From Halalkalibacter oceani (GTDB taxonomy: Bacteria; Bacillota; Bacilli; Bacillales; Bacillaceae_D): 64,000 nt of DNA. Below are positions 34,547 through 42,810 of the stretch, in pieces (positions within the stretch are counted from its first letter, which is position 1; every line of letters starts with the position of its first letter). Position numbers and translations under genes: made by a program. The DNA is taken from NCBI RefSeq assembly GCF_023715705.1, contig NZ_JAMBOS010000005.1, positions 186,001-250,000 of the forward strand, written 5' to 3'. The notes under the pieces are model-generated. The model ran no database searches and was not told where the DNA came from. It was given only the letters and a program-made list of their open reading frames with translations.

Positions 34547-35785
34547 TTATGCCTGCTTCTCCAGCATCGTCATCACCGTTTCGAGCAAAACATTGACGCC
34601 CTTTTCACAATCCTCCCATGTCGTCAGCTCCTCCTCACAATGGCTTTTTCCATTAATACTGCGAACAAAAACCATCGCCGACGGGATGTAGCTGGCGAGA
34701 AATTGCGCATCGTGCCCGGCCCCGCTCACCATTCGCTTGTACGGGTAGTCGAGCGACTTGGCTGATTGCTCAAGCATATTGCATATCTCTTCATCAAACC
34801 AGACCGTATCACGGCCCCATAGCTTCGTTACGCTGACTTCGCAGCCTTCATGATCCTCCATTGTCGCAATTCCCTGTACGATCTCCTCGACCCGACGAAT
34901 TTCTTCTGCATCCTTATGCCTTGCTTCCAGCGTAAAAACAACTTTATTCGGAATGACAGTATGAATATTCGGCCAAACATTCATCCTTCCCATCGTATAG
35001 ACAAGCTCCGGATCAAGCTGATTTAATTGCTGTCGCGCCTTTGAAATGAAATGATTTGCAGCAAAGAGGGCATCCTTTCTCATCGCCATCGGCGTCGTCC
35101 CGGCATGATCTGATTCCCCATTCACTTCAATTTCATAGCAGACCATCCCTAATACACATTCAACCACTCCGACCGTCAGCCCCTCACTTTCCAGCACAGG
35201 TCCCTGTTCAATATGAAGCTCAAGAAAAGCAGCTGCTTCCGTGAGGCGGTTTCTTTCATCACCGGCATAGCCGATTTCATCGAGCGCTTCCCTAAAGGTA
35301 ATCCCGTCCGTATCCTGCTTTTCCATCATCGCCGCTTTATCAAATTTGCCAGAAAGAACGCCGGATGCCATCATCGACGGTTCAAAGCGTGCGCCCTCTT
35401 CATTGGTCACATTGACAATTGTAATTGGCACTTGTGGCTTCACCTGATGATCGACTAATGTCCGAACAATCTCCAAACCAGCTAACACACCAAGCACGCC
35501 ATCAAAGCGACCGCCCTTTTTCACCGAATCAAGATGAGAGCCGATGACAATCGGCGGCTTATCTTCGACTCCGGCAAGCGTCGCGTAAATGTTGCCCATA
35601 TCATCAACTTTGACCTCCATGCCAAGCTCCTTACAGCACGAAACAAAATGATCACGCGCCAGTCGATCTTCTTCAGATAACGCTAACCGGGTGACTCCGT
35701 TTCGTTCCGTCCGTCCAAAAACGGCAAACTGCTCTAACGACTTTCGTAACCGCTCCCCGTTGATGACCAGCTTTTGCTTTCTCAT
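34547..35785 (-). CDS. M20-family N-carbamoyl-L-amino-acid hydrolase / allantoate amidohydrolase
   Basis: 412-residue binuclear metal amidohydrolase of the AmaB/HyuC/AllC group, which opens N-carbamoyl amino acids, allantoate or ureidoglycine. Metal motifs GSHLDSVKKGGRFDGVLGV, NEEGARF and HIEQGPVLE, the dimer-domain His in SDHAGTTPM and C-terminal GAGHDAQF are intact. Substrate cannot be chosen among the group: no hydantoinase or allantoinase gene lies next to it. It is transcribed alone, downstream of an AT-rich 100-nt segment that probably holds its promoter; AAGGAGTG lies upstream of the ATG. Confidence 0.85.
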   Translation of the reverse strand: MRKQKLVINGERLRKSLEQFAVFGRTERNGVTRLALSEEDRLARDHFVSCCKELGMEVKVDDMGNIYATLAGVEDKPPIVIGSHLDSVKKGGRFDGVLGVLAGLEIVRTLVDHQVKPQVPITIVNVTNEEGARFEPSMMASGVLSGKFDKAAMMEKQDTDGITFREALDEIGYAGDERNRLTEAAAFLELHIEQGPVLESEGLTVGVVECVLGMVCYEIEVNGESDHAGTTPMAMRKDALFAANHFISKARQQLNQLDPELVYTMGRMNVWPNIHTVIPNKVVFTLEARHKDAEEIRRVEEIVQGIATMEDHEGCEVSVTKLWGRDTVWFDEEICNMLEQSAKSLDYPYKRMVSGAGHDAQFLASYIPSAMVFVRSINGKSHCEEELTTWEDCEKGVNVLLETVMTMLEKQA

Positions 35786-35955
35786 TTTCCTTCACTCCTT
35801 GTCATATTTTTTGACCTGTTGATATCATTAAATCATTAAATTTATTATTAATATTATTATTACATAAAATATTTGATTTGCCTATGAATATTTACTATTC
35901 TGAATTATATACTCAGAGTGAGCTGAGCTAGCAAGTAAGATCACAAAGACGCAAA

Positions 35956-35991
35956 GCCCCTACCGGAAGAAACTTGTTCTCCGGTAGGGGC
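35956..35991 (-). terminator. Terminator after the ABM-domain gene
   Basis: GCCCCTACCGGA (35956-35967) pairs perfectly with 35980-35991, then TTTGCGTCTTTG on the minus strand. A second small stem CTGAAAA/TTTTCAG lies at 35994-36022. Confidence 0.85.
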
Positions 35992-36029
35992 GACTGAAAA
36001 AGGGAAGCACGAGCGTTTTCAGCTAGCTG

Positions 36030-36335
36030 TTATCGCTGGGGTAGCTTGACGGCAAGAACATCGACACTTTCTATCGTAGGCGGTTGCGTAAACAAATCGG
36101 GGGCGTTCTTCATTAATTCTTCGGCAACAAGTCCCGATAGGTGCTTTTGTCGTCCGGCATCATCAGGAAAGGCGTTAAAGATCCCGTAAGTCGTCGGTCC
36201 AAGGCGCAAGGCGAACCATGCCACCGTTTCCTTTTCGCTTTGAATAATCGGCAGGCTTCCGCGCAGAAAGGTTTCAATCTCCCCCTCCTTTTCCGGTTTA
36301 GCCTCCAAACGTACATACAACCCGACATTCACCAT
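36030..36335 (-). CDS. Antibiotic biosynthesis monooxygenase (ABM) domain protein
   Basis: 101 residues of ferredoxin-like ABM fold: GLYVRLEAKPEKEGEIETFLRG at the start, WFALRLGPTTYGIFNAFPDD in the middle, and HLSGLVAEELMKNAPDLF. Such proteins include quinol monooxygenases and many uncharacterised stress proteins; no cofactor is needed. Function not predictable. It has AGGAGG upstream and its own terminator. Confidence 0.78.
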   Translation of the reverse strand: MVNVGLYVRLEAKPEKEGEIETFLRGSLPIIQSEKETVAWFALRLGPTTYGIFNAFPDDAGRQKHLSGLVAEELMKNAPDLFTQPPTIESVDVLAVKLPQR

Positions 36336-36425
36336 CTTCCGTCCTCCTTTTCGCTAATCACGTACAACATGCTCGCTTTCTCTTACGTCTATACCCCGCT
36401 CCTTTGGTCTGCTAAACCTTTTCGC

Positions 36426-36896
36426 TTATCTGCCTTGGCCGCGCAACCAGTCTGCTGCCTCGTCCTCAGAAATAACTTCGATACCGTGACGTCGTAATAA
36501 GGCGGTCGTCACCCCACAGCCAGCTAAACGCCGATTGCGAAATTGCCCATCATAAATCAGGGCGCTGCCACAGGAAGGACTGTTTTCTTTTAAAATGACA
36601 GCTTTCGCCTGTACCTCTTGAACTATTTGTAATGTTCTTTGTGCACCGGCCATATATTGCGCCGTCACATCCTGGCCTGATTTTTCTACCACCCTCGCCC
36701 GTCCATCGAGAACATCATACCCGTCCCCGCCGACAATCTCCGCCGGCTCGCGTGGAGTAACAAAGCCCCCAAGCAGCTCCGGGCAAAGCGCCAACGCCTT
36801 CTCTTCACTGACTAATCTTCTAATCTCTTTATGCAAGCTGTCCGTCCCATTATAACGAACCGGAAGCCCCGCCAAACACGAACTGACAACAATCAT
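36426..36896 (-). CDS. DUF523 / TudS-like protein
   Basis: 156 residues starting at the ATG at 36896 (AGGTGGGGG upstream). Cysteines in VVSSCLAG, ALCPELLGG and ENSPSCGS are the three invariant positions of DUF523, the family of the [4Fe-4S] 2-thiouracil desulfurase TudS; so a 2-thio-nucleobase detoxification or sulfur-scavenging role is plausible. RQLAGCGVTTALL-like C-terminal segment (RRLAGCGVTTALL) is also typical. It is monocistronic by spacing. Confidence 0.8.
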   Translation of the reverse strand: MIVVSSCLAGLPVRYNGTDSLHKEIRRLVSEEKALALCPELLGGFVTPREPAEIVGGDGYDVLDGRARVVEKSGQDVTAQYMAGAQRTLQIVQEVQAKAVILKENSPSCGSALIYDGQFRNRRLAGCGVTTALLRRHGIEVISEDEAADWLRGQGR

Positions 36897-36966
36897 CCAA
36901 CCCCCACCTCTCATTAAACAAACGTTTAATTAATAGAAAAACACGCTCTTCGTTTTTCTATTTTGA

Positions 36967-37055
36967 AGCAGTGAGTGCAGTCTGCACAAAGGGTTTTAAA
37001 GCAAGAAGGAAAGTGTTTTCTTTCCTTCTTGCTGCGCGCAGAACGGAACCACTGC
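36967..37055. repeat. Diverged single copy of the 15.4-kb repeat
   Basis: In inverted orientation relative to the array this segment aligns along its whole length with the array unit (AGCAG.GAG...AGTCT, AAGGGTTTT.AAGCAAG, AGGAAAG, TTTCCT.CTTGCTG, AGAACGGA). Both have the central palindrome GCAAG-AGGAAA/TTTCCT-CTTGC. An adjacent hairpin TAGAAAAAC/GTTTTTCTA is at about 36935-36961. Confidence 0.75.
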
Positions 37056-37074
37056 TCCTCGTCCAACGTAACAG

Positions 37075-37119
37075 AAAAAGGCTGCTCCTTAGGCACACTT
37101 CACCTGTGGAGCAACCTTC
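37075..37119 (-). terminator. Terminator after the thioredoxin-like gene
   Basis: GAAGGTTGCTCC pairs with GGAGCAGCCTTTTT on the minus strand, followed by CTGTTACG; just past the stop codon at 37126. Confidence 0.8.
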
Positions 37120-37125
37120 TTTCAC

Positions 37126-37602
37126 CTATGATGCGCTGTCCGCGCGCTCGCTCAGCCACTGCTCGTATTCTTCCTGAGTTTGCAGGCTTTCGAGCCGTGA
37201 CTCCTCTTCACCATTTTCAAAGTGAATCACTGTCGGAGTCACGTTAATACCAAAGTCCGCCCACGCCTCATCAAATTCAAGTACGTTCAGCAGTTCAAGA
37301 TTTACACCTGCTTCTTCCGCTGCCGGAACGAGTACAGGGCTCGCCTGTTGACAAGCCTGGCAGTTCGGAGAGTAGAAATATATGGTTTTGTCTTCCCCAT
37401 TTGCAAGACTGGCCTCCAGCTCGTCCGGCAGGATGATATTCTGATACAGCGGGTCATCGAGCTGCTTGATCGTACCCGGATCAAGGCGGTCTTTTCCAAA
37501 TGGATTTCCTTCTGACGCCTGTTGCGATTTCATTGAAGTGACGATAGCTAAAGCGGCGAATAAAACGACAACAATTCCGCCATATATCAAAAGCTTTTTC
37601 AT
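37126..37602 (-). CDS. Membrane-anchored thioredoxin-like protein
   Basis: 158 residues. One transmembrane or signal-anchor helix (about 3-23), then an outside thioredoxin fold with active site NCQACQQASP (CQAC) and cis-proline VTPTVIHF. Its gene directly follows a BdbC-type quinone oxidoreductase with no gap, so this is likely the extracytoplasmic disulfide carrier paired with it, although the sequence is shorter than classic BdbD. Confidence 0.85.
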   Translation of the reverse strand: MKKLLIYGGIVVVLFAALAIVTSMKSQQASEGNPFGKDRLDPGTIKQLDDPLYQNIILPDELEASLANGEDKTIYFYSPNCQACQQASPVLVPAAEEAGVNLELLNVLEFDEAWADFGINVTPTVIHFENGEEESRLESLQTQEEYEQWLSERADSAS

Positions 37603-38019
37603 TTACTTTCCTCTCCTCTTTACTAACATAACCATACAAATCGTGATTCCGAGAAAGGCGGTCAAGGCAAGAAATGGAATCGTAATAAAGCCGGCATAAT
37701 TAATATATTCCATTGCACATGGAACCAGACCGCAGGAATCGGTCTGTCCCAAAGCATCAACCTTTTGCAGCAAATAATGATAAATCGAGAAGCCCATGCC
37801 AATTAAGGATAAAGGCAGCACATAAAAAGCCGCGGAAATCTCTTTTCTAATCAGCGCAACCCCGAGAATAATCGGGATCGGATACATAAAAATCCGTTGC
37901 GTCCAGCACAATTCACATGGAATATAGCCAACAACCTCAGAAAAATACAAACTGCCAAGCGTGGCAATTAAAGACAAAAGCCAGGCGGTCATCAGCAGCT
38001 GTTCATTTCGTTTACTCAT
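37603..38019 (-). CDS. bdbC: Disulfide bond formation protein BdbC (DsbB family)
   Basis: 138 residues with four transmembrane helices. Quinone-side pair CELC (GYIPCELCWTQR) and second pair in DSCGLVPC are typical of DsbB/BdbC. It oxidises a thioredoxin-like partner outside the membrane and passes electrons to menaquinone. Immediately followed by the gene for such a partner; GGGGAAC precedes the ATG. Confidence 0.93.
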   Translation of the reverse strand: MSKRNEQLLMTAWLLSLIATLGSLYFSEVVGYIPCELCWTQRIFMYPIPIILGVALIRKEISAAFYVLPLSLIGMGFSIYHYLLQKVDALGQTDSCGLVPCAMEYINYAGFITIPFLALTAFLGITICMVMLVKRRGK

Positions 38020-38093
38020 CCCTTGTTCCCCACTTCATCTCTAGCATCACGTTCATTTTACACACCCTTACTTACAAAAGTAAAGTTATATGA

Positions 38094-38606
38094 TTACCGT
38101 TCATCGATAGAGAACGGCTCCGTCGCCCCACGAATCACCCTCATTGGATTGCCTCCGACAAACGTACCCGGAGCGACATCTTTGTGAACGAGCGTCCCCG
38201 CCGAGACGATCGCGCCGTTGCCAATCGTCACGCCAGGAAGAATCGTCGTATTTGCCCCGATCATCACCTCATCACCGATCACCACATCGCCAAGGCGATA
38301 CTCTTTAATCAAATATTCATGCGCCAGAATCGTCGTGTTGTAGCCGATAATCGAGTTACGGCCGATTGAGATTTTTTCAGGGAACATAATATCCATCATC
38401 ACCATTAACGCAACCGCTGTTTCGTCACCGACCTTCATCTTTAAAAATGTCCGATAGAGCCAATTTTTCAGACGGAGCCAGGGTGTATAACGGGCTAGCT
38501 GGATGATCATAAAGTTTTTCATGACCTTCCAAAAAGGAACGGTCTTGTAAATATGCCAGAGTGAATTCGCCGTTTCAACAGGAAAACGCTCTGTTTTTCT
38601 GCTCAT
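38094..38606 (-). CDS. yvoF: Hexapeptide-repeat acyltransferase YvoF
   Basis: 170-residue left-handed beta-helix protein with hexapeptide-repeat runs (ISIGRNSIIGYNTTI, VVIGDEVMIGANTTILPGVTIG, AIVSAGTLVHKDV) and an N-terminal helical region; probable O-acetyltransferase of unknown acceptor. Overlaps ppaX by 4 nt. Order hprK-lgt-yvoD-ppaX-yvoF matches B. subtilis. Confidence 0.93.
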   Translation of the reverse strand: MSRKTERFPVETANSLWHIYKTVPFWKVMKNFMIIQLARYTPWLRLKNWLYRTFLKMKVGDETAVALMVMMDIMFPEKISIGRNSIIGYNTTILAHEYLIKEYRLGDVVIGDEVMIGANTTILPGVTIGNGAIVSAGTLVHKDVAPGTFVGGNPMRVIRGATEPFSIDER

Positions 38607-39250
38607 GATTCGTCCGCTCCAATAATCGCCAGCAGATCGCGCATATTCGATAAAATATAATCAGGCTGATAGGAGCGAATCCTTTCCTCCCCTTTAATCG
38701 ACCAGCCGACAATCGCTGTTGGCACGCCAAGATTCTTGCCGGCCTGCACGTCATAAGAACTGTCACCGATCATCATTGCTGTTTCCTTACTTGCGCCCAA
38801 GGCGGTCAGCGCCTTTTCCAAAGGCTCCGGATCCGGCTTCGCATTTGTCACATCGTCTAGTCCGATAACAACATCAAAAAATTGGTCAAGCCCGGTCAGC
38901 TTCAATCCCATCAAAGCGGTCTTTCTAATTTTCGTTGTCACAATCGCCAGCTTATACCCTTGCTGGTGGAGACGTTCAACCGTTTCATAGACCCCTTCGT
39001 ATTCCTCGACCAGCTCATCATGCTTTTCGTGATTAAAAGCTCGGTACGTCTCAATCATCTCATCAACCCGCTCGGCGTCGACTTTACGAAAGCTGTCAAT
39101 TAGAGGCGGCCCGATAAAGTCAATCGCATGCTCGCGTGTGTATTCACCCGGCTTATATTTGTCAAGCGTATGAAGAAATGACGCGATAATCAGCTCGTTC
39201 GTATTAATTAACGTCCCATCTAAATCAAAAAGCAGTGTATCAATATTCAT
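38603..39250 (-). CDS. ppaX: Pyrophosphatase PpaX (HAD family)
   Basis: 215-residue HAD hydrolase with nucleophile motif LLFDLDGTLINTNE, motif II VTTK, and motif III/IV KPDPEP and MIGDSSYDV. In B. subtilis PpaX hydrolyses the pyrophosphate produced when HprK dephosphorylates P-Ser-HPr by phosphorolysis, so its linkage to hprK is functional. It overlaps both neighbours slightly. Confidence 0.95.
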   Translation of the reverse strand: MNIDTLLFDLDGTLINTNELIIASFLHTLDKYKPGEYTREHAIDFIGPPLIDSFRKVDAERVDEMIETYRAFNHEKHDELVEEYEGVYETVERLHQQGYKLAIVTTKIRKTALMGLKLTGLDQFFDVVIGLDDVTNAKPDPEPLEKALTALGASKETAMMIGDSSYDVQAGKNLGVPTAIVGWSIKGEERIRSYQPDYILSNMRDLLAIIGADES

Positions 39251-40193
39251 AGCTCGTTTCCTTTCTCTCTAGCTTTTGTTTTTTCTCAACCCGGTCCCAA
39301 ATGACGGATATTGCCAAAGTCAGCAAAATTGCCGTGAGGATACGAATGATCAGCAGCGGCCATACAGGGATGCCAAGCGGAATGAAAATCAACGTATCCT
39401 CTACGACAGCATGACAGGCGACGAGAAAGATAACGATCAAATACATATCCTTTTTGGAAATTCCATCTTCCTTGGCCGCCTGAATGATCACGCCGGCTCC
39501 GAATGCCAAGCCGATCGTCAGGCCGGAGACTAATGTCGTTGACGTATTCTCCTGCACCCGCAGCAGTTTCGTTAATGGTCTCATCGCTTTCGACATGATC
39601 TTAATCCAATTGCGCTCTTTCATCACCTGAATCACGACCATTAACGGAATGACGATCAACGCCAGCTGAAAAATTCCGAGCGCCGCGCTCGTGACCCCAT
39701 CCCAGCCAATCGCCAGCCAGCTGTTCAACTCCGGCTGCTGGGCGGCGGATACAAAGCCGTACTGCGCCATTTCCTGGCCACCCTGCCAAAATAGGTTGAT
39801 GACAAAAGCGGAAATGAGAGCAAGACCGATACGAACCGCAAGGATGACCGACATCCGCACACCGACCTTTGCGGCAACCGCCGATTCAACTAATAAATTA
39901 TGGGAGAACGACAGCATCACAGCAAGGATGAACACTTCCTTGACGGTTAAGTCCATCGTTAAAATCGCGCCGATCCCGGCATATAGGTTCAAAATATTCC
40001 CGAGAACAAGCGGAATCGCCGCCTCGCCCGGCAAACCGATCCAGCCCATTACCGGCGCCAGCATCCGTGCGATCCAATCGAGTGCCGGCGTATGGCCTAA
40101 TATCGTTACGATCAGCGTAATCGGGAAAATAATCTTACCTAATGTCCAGGTCGTTTCCAACCCGACCCGCAAGCCTCTCTTTACTACACCCAT
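39240..40193 (-). CDS. yvoD: Nucleoside-recognition (Gate) domain membrane protein YvoD
   Basis: About 317 residues with 7-8 transmembrane helices and two copies of the Gate/nucleoside-recognition fold (GLPGEAAIPLVLGNILNLYAG split segments; LTIGLAFGAGVIIQAA). ATG at 40193 has GGAGGAG upstream. Role unknown; conserved between lgt and ppaX in Bacillus. Its stop overlaps the ppaX start by 11 nt. Confidence 0.88.
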   Translation of the reverse strand: MGVVKRGLRVGLETTWTLGKIIFPITLIVTILGHTPALDWIARMLAPVMGWIGLPGEAAIPLVLGNILNLYAGIGAILTMDLTVKEVFILAVMLSFSHNLLVESAVAAKVGVRMSVILAVRIGLALISAFVINLFWQGGQEMAQYGFVSAAQQPELNSWLAIGWDGVTSAALGIFQLALIVIPLMVVIQVMKERNWIKIMSKAMRPLTKLLRVQENTSTTLVSGLTIGLAFGAGVIIQAAKEDGISKKDMYLIVIFLVACHAVVEDTLIFIPLGIPVWPLLIIRILTAILLTLAISVIWDRVEKKQKLERKETSYEY

Positions 40194-40228
40194 TTGTCTC
40201 TCCTCCACTCTTTTCTCTCATTAAAAGC

Positions 40229-41089
40229 TTATTTCTTTTTCTTTTTTGAGCGTCCTTTCGCCTGCTGCTTAGGTGGAAGAGCCGGATCGTGATAGCGCGG
40301 CGTATTTCCTTGTTTTCGACGATAAATCCACAGGATCACTGCACCGACGATCAAGACGACCGAAATAACCTGAGCGGTTTTAAGCACGCCACCGATCAGC
40401 AAATAATCTAAACGAATCCCTTCAATCACAAAGCGGCCGACTGAATACCAGATGACGTACGTGAAAAAGATTTCCCCTTGACGCAGGTTGAGGCGCCGTA
40501 AATATAAAAGCAGGAAAACGCCTACCAGGCTCCATAACGATTCATAAAGAAAGGTCGGATGATAATAAGTACCATCAATATACATTTGGTTAATAATAAA
40601 CTCCGGCAACAGCAGGCCTTCAAGAAATTCTCTCGTAACAGGGCCTCCGTACACCTCCTGGTTCATAAAGTTCCCCCACCGGCCAATGGCCTGCCCGAGC
40701 AGGATGCTTGGTGCTGCAACGTCAGCAAGCTGCCAAAAGGAGAGATTGTGTTTTTTAGTGAAGAAATAAGCCGTCAAAACGCCGCCTATCAATGCCCCGT
40801 GGATCGCGATTCCACCTTCCCATATATAGAAAACGCGAATCGGATCGTCGGCAAACTGATCCCAGCGAAAGATGACATAATAGATTCGTGCTGAAATAAT
40901 CGAAATCGGAATTGCATAAAGAAGCAAATCGGCGAATGTTTCCTTTGGCATCCCCCGCTTAACCGATTCCCTCGCTGCCAGCAAGTAGCCTAATAGCACA
41001 CCTATACCGATAATCACCCCGTACCAGTAAATCCGGATCGGGCCAAATTCAAGAAAAATCCTGCTTAATGGTTCAATTGTCTCCTCCAT
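40229..41089 (-). CDS. lgt: Prolipoprotein diacylglyceryl transferase
   Basis: 286-residue integral membrane enzyme that attaches diacylglycerol to the lipobox cysteine. Signature [14 protein letters not shown], catalytic [12 protein letters not shown] (His) and the multiple transmembrane helices are present; Lys-rich cytoplasmic tail [13 protein letters not shown]. Directly follows hprK by 14 nt. Substrates in this window include the DUF4362 lipoprotein and cytochrome c-551. Confidence 0.97.
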   Translation of the reverse strand: MEETIEPLSRIFLEFGPIRIYWYGVIIGIGVLLGYLLAARESVKRGMPKETFADLLLYAIPISIISARIYYVIFRWDQFADDPIRVFYIWEGGIAIHGALIGGVLTAYFFTKKHNLSFWQLADVAAPSILLGQAIGRWGNFMNQEVYGGPVTREFLEGLLLPEFIINQMYIDGTYYHPTFLYESLWSLVGVFLLLYLRRLNLRQGEIFFTYVIWYSVGRFVIEGIRLDYLLIGGVLKTAQVISVVLIVGAVILWIYRRKQGNTPRYHDPALPPKQQAKGRSKKKKK

Positions 41090-41103
41090 CTTGCCACCTC
41101 ATT

Positions 41104-42042
41104 TTATTTAAATTCATCATGATCCCCGGCTTCAATCACGCCCGTTAACCGCTCGGAAAATTCCTGTGCCGCATCAAAACCAAGTCGCTTCAATCGGAAA
41201 TTCATCGCCGCGACCTCAATAATAACGGCTAAGTTTCGTCCGGGGCGGACAGGTACAGTCAGTTTGGTCACTTCCGTATCAATAATTCTCATTTTTTCTT
41301 CTTCTAGTCCTAAACGGTCATACGCTTTATTCTGATCCCAGAGCTCGAGATGAATGCAAAGGGTGATCCGTTTATAAGGCCGCACCGCGCCAGCTCCGAA
41401 CAAGGTCATGACATTGATAATGCCGAGTCCTCTAATCTCAAGTAAATGCTTGATTAAATCAGGCGAACGACCGACCAATGTCCCCTCATTCTCCTGACGG
41501 ATCTCAACTGAGTCATCCGCGACGAGGCGATGACCTCTTCTCACTAAGTCCAGGGCGGTTTCACTTTTTCCGACTCCACTGTTTCCAGTTATCAGGACGC
41601 CGATTCCATAAATATCGACTAACACACCATGAACCGCCGTCATTGGGGCCAGCTTGCTTTCAAGGTATGTGGTAATAATACTACTTAAGCGCGTTGTTGG
41701 CATACTGGAGCGCAAGATTGGGACACCAAACTCCTCAGCCGCCTGGAGCAATTCCTTCGGCGCTTCCAAATCGCGGGAAATAATAATACCTGGCGTGTCA
41801 TATGTACAAAGCCTCTCCATCCGATTCTCTTTTTCTTGATCGTTCAACTGCTTAAAGAAGCCAAGCTCCGTCCGTCCAAGCAATTGAAGTCGCCTTGCCG
41901 GATAATAGGTGAAGTATCCTGCCATCTCAATCCCCGGCCGGGAAATATCGCTCGTCGTTATCGGCCGGTAAATCCCTTCTTCACCAGCTAAAAGCTCGAA
42001 TTGAAAATCCTCCAGCAAATTATTTGCGGTTACCTTATCCAC
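41104..42042 (-). CDS. hprK: HPr kinase/phosphorylase
   Basis: Bifunctional enzyme phosphorylating Ser46 of HPr and Crh at high fructose bisphosphate and removing it at high phosphate; the central sensor of carbon catabolite repression. Start most likely the GTG at 42042 (312 residues; GAGGGA 7 nt upstream), since the 15 extra codons are not part of the family. Walker [15 protein letters not shown] and the HprK signature [16 protein letters not shown] are intact. Followed by lgt and ppaX. Confidence 0.96.
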   Translation of the reverse strand: MDKVTANNLLEDFQFELLAGEEGIYRPITTSDISRPGIEMAGYFTYYPARRLQLLGRTELGFFKQLNDQEKENRMERLCTYDTPGIIISRDLEAPKELLQAAEEFGVPILRSSMPTTRLSSIITTYLESKLAPMTAVHGVLVDIYGIGVLITGNSGVGKSETALDLVRRGHRLVADDSVEIRQENEGTLVGRSPDLIKHLLEIRGLGIINVMTLFGAGAVRPYKRITLCIHLELWDQNKAYDRLGLEEEKMRIIDTEVTKLTVPVRPGRNLAVIIEVAAMNFRLKRLGFDAAQEFSERLTGVIEAGDHDEFK

Positions 42043-42158
42043 TGCTAGTTCCCTCGCTTTCACGTAAGCATCCTGTCCGTTATCCAATCTAATACATTCT
42101 ATATATTAGCACAAAACCTAACAGAAATCCGAAAAGTCCGTTATTCTAAAAAGCAAAG

Positions 42159-42199
42159 AGCCTGGGAAAAAAGGTTCGTTCCACCTTTTTTCCCAGGCT
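42159..42199 (-). terminator. Terminator after yvlD
   Basis: AGCCTGGGAAAAAAGG with its complement, loop TTCGTTCCA on the plus strand, then CTCTTTGCTTTTTAG on the minus strand. Ends the yvlBCD operon ahead of hprK. Confidence 0.92.
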
Positions 42200-42252
42200 A
42201 ATGCCATGCTATAGCTTTTTTAAGGTTGAGAGAAGCAGGGTTTCCCGTGCAA

Positions 42253-42597
42253 TCAGCCTTTTTGCATCGGCTTCACGACGAATGTCTGGATCAGCGCAAT
42301 CAGAATAGCCGCCACGATGGCCGTTCCGAAGCCGCTGATCATAAAAGCATCGCCCATCAAAGCAGCCGTTAACAACAAGGTGAATGCACTGATCACGAAT
42401 AAAAAGAAACCGAGCGTCAGGATGGTAATCGGCAGCGTTAGCACAATGAGGATCGGCTTGACAATCGCATTGACAATCGACAGAAGGAAACTGGCGATAA
42501 TCGCCGCTGCAAAACCGGACAGCTCAAAGCCTTCGAACAGATAGGAAATCCCGATTAAAATAACAGCATTGATTAACAGGCCGATCAGCCATCTCAC
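42253..42597 (-). CDS. yvlD: Phage holin family IV-type membrane protein YvlD
   Basis: 114-residue protein, four hydrophobic segments, with LLSIVNAIVKPILIVLTLPITILTLGFF conserved in two halves. A small membrane protein of the envelope-stress yvl operon; overlaps yvlC by 4 nt. Confidence 0.88.
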   Translation of the reverse strand: MRWLIGLLINAVILIGISYLFEGFELSGFAAAIIASFLLSIVNAIVKPILIVLTLPITILTLGFFLFVISAFTLLLTAALMGDAFMISGFGTAIVAAILIALIQTFVVKPMQKG

Positions 42598-42809
42598 GCC
42601 GGATTCACGTCTTCGTCATTCGGAATAATCACGGCGGCGATCACATAGGCGATCACCATCGGGAAACCAATCGTCACGATTAATAAAAACACAGCCACCA
42701 GCCGGAGAATTGTCGCGTCAATCGAGAAATATTCCGCCAATCCCCCGCATACACCGGCAATTTTTCGATTATACTGCGATCGATAAAGTCGCTTCTTCAC
42801 TTTCGTCAC
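42594..42809 (-). CDS. yvlC: PspC-domain protein YvlC
   Basis: 71 residues with the PspC fold: RSQYNRKIAGVCGGLAEYF followed by a hydrophobic hairpin (VFLLIVTIGFPMVIAYVIAAVII). Likely inner-membrane partner of YvlB/YvlD in the envelope stress response. Confidence 0.92.
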   Translation of the reverse strand: MTKVKKRLYRSQYNRKIAGVCGGLAEYFSIDATILRLVAVFLLIVTIGFPMVIAYVIAAVIIPNDEDVNPA

Positions 42810-42810
42810 C

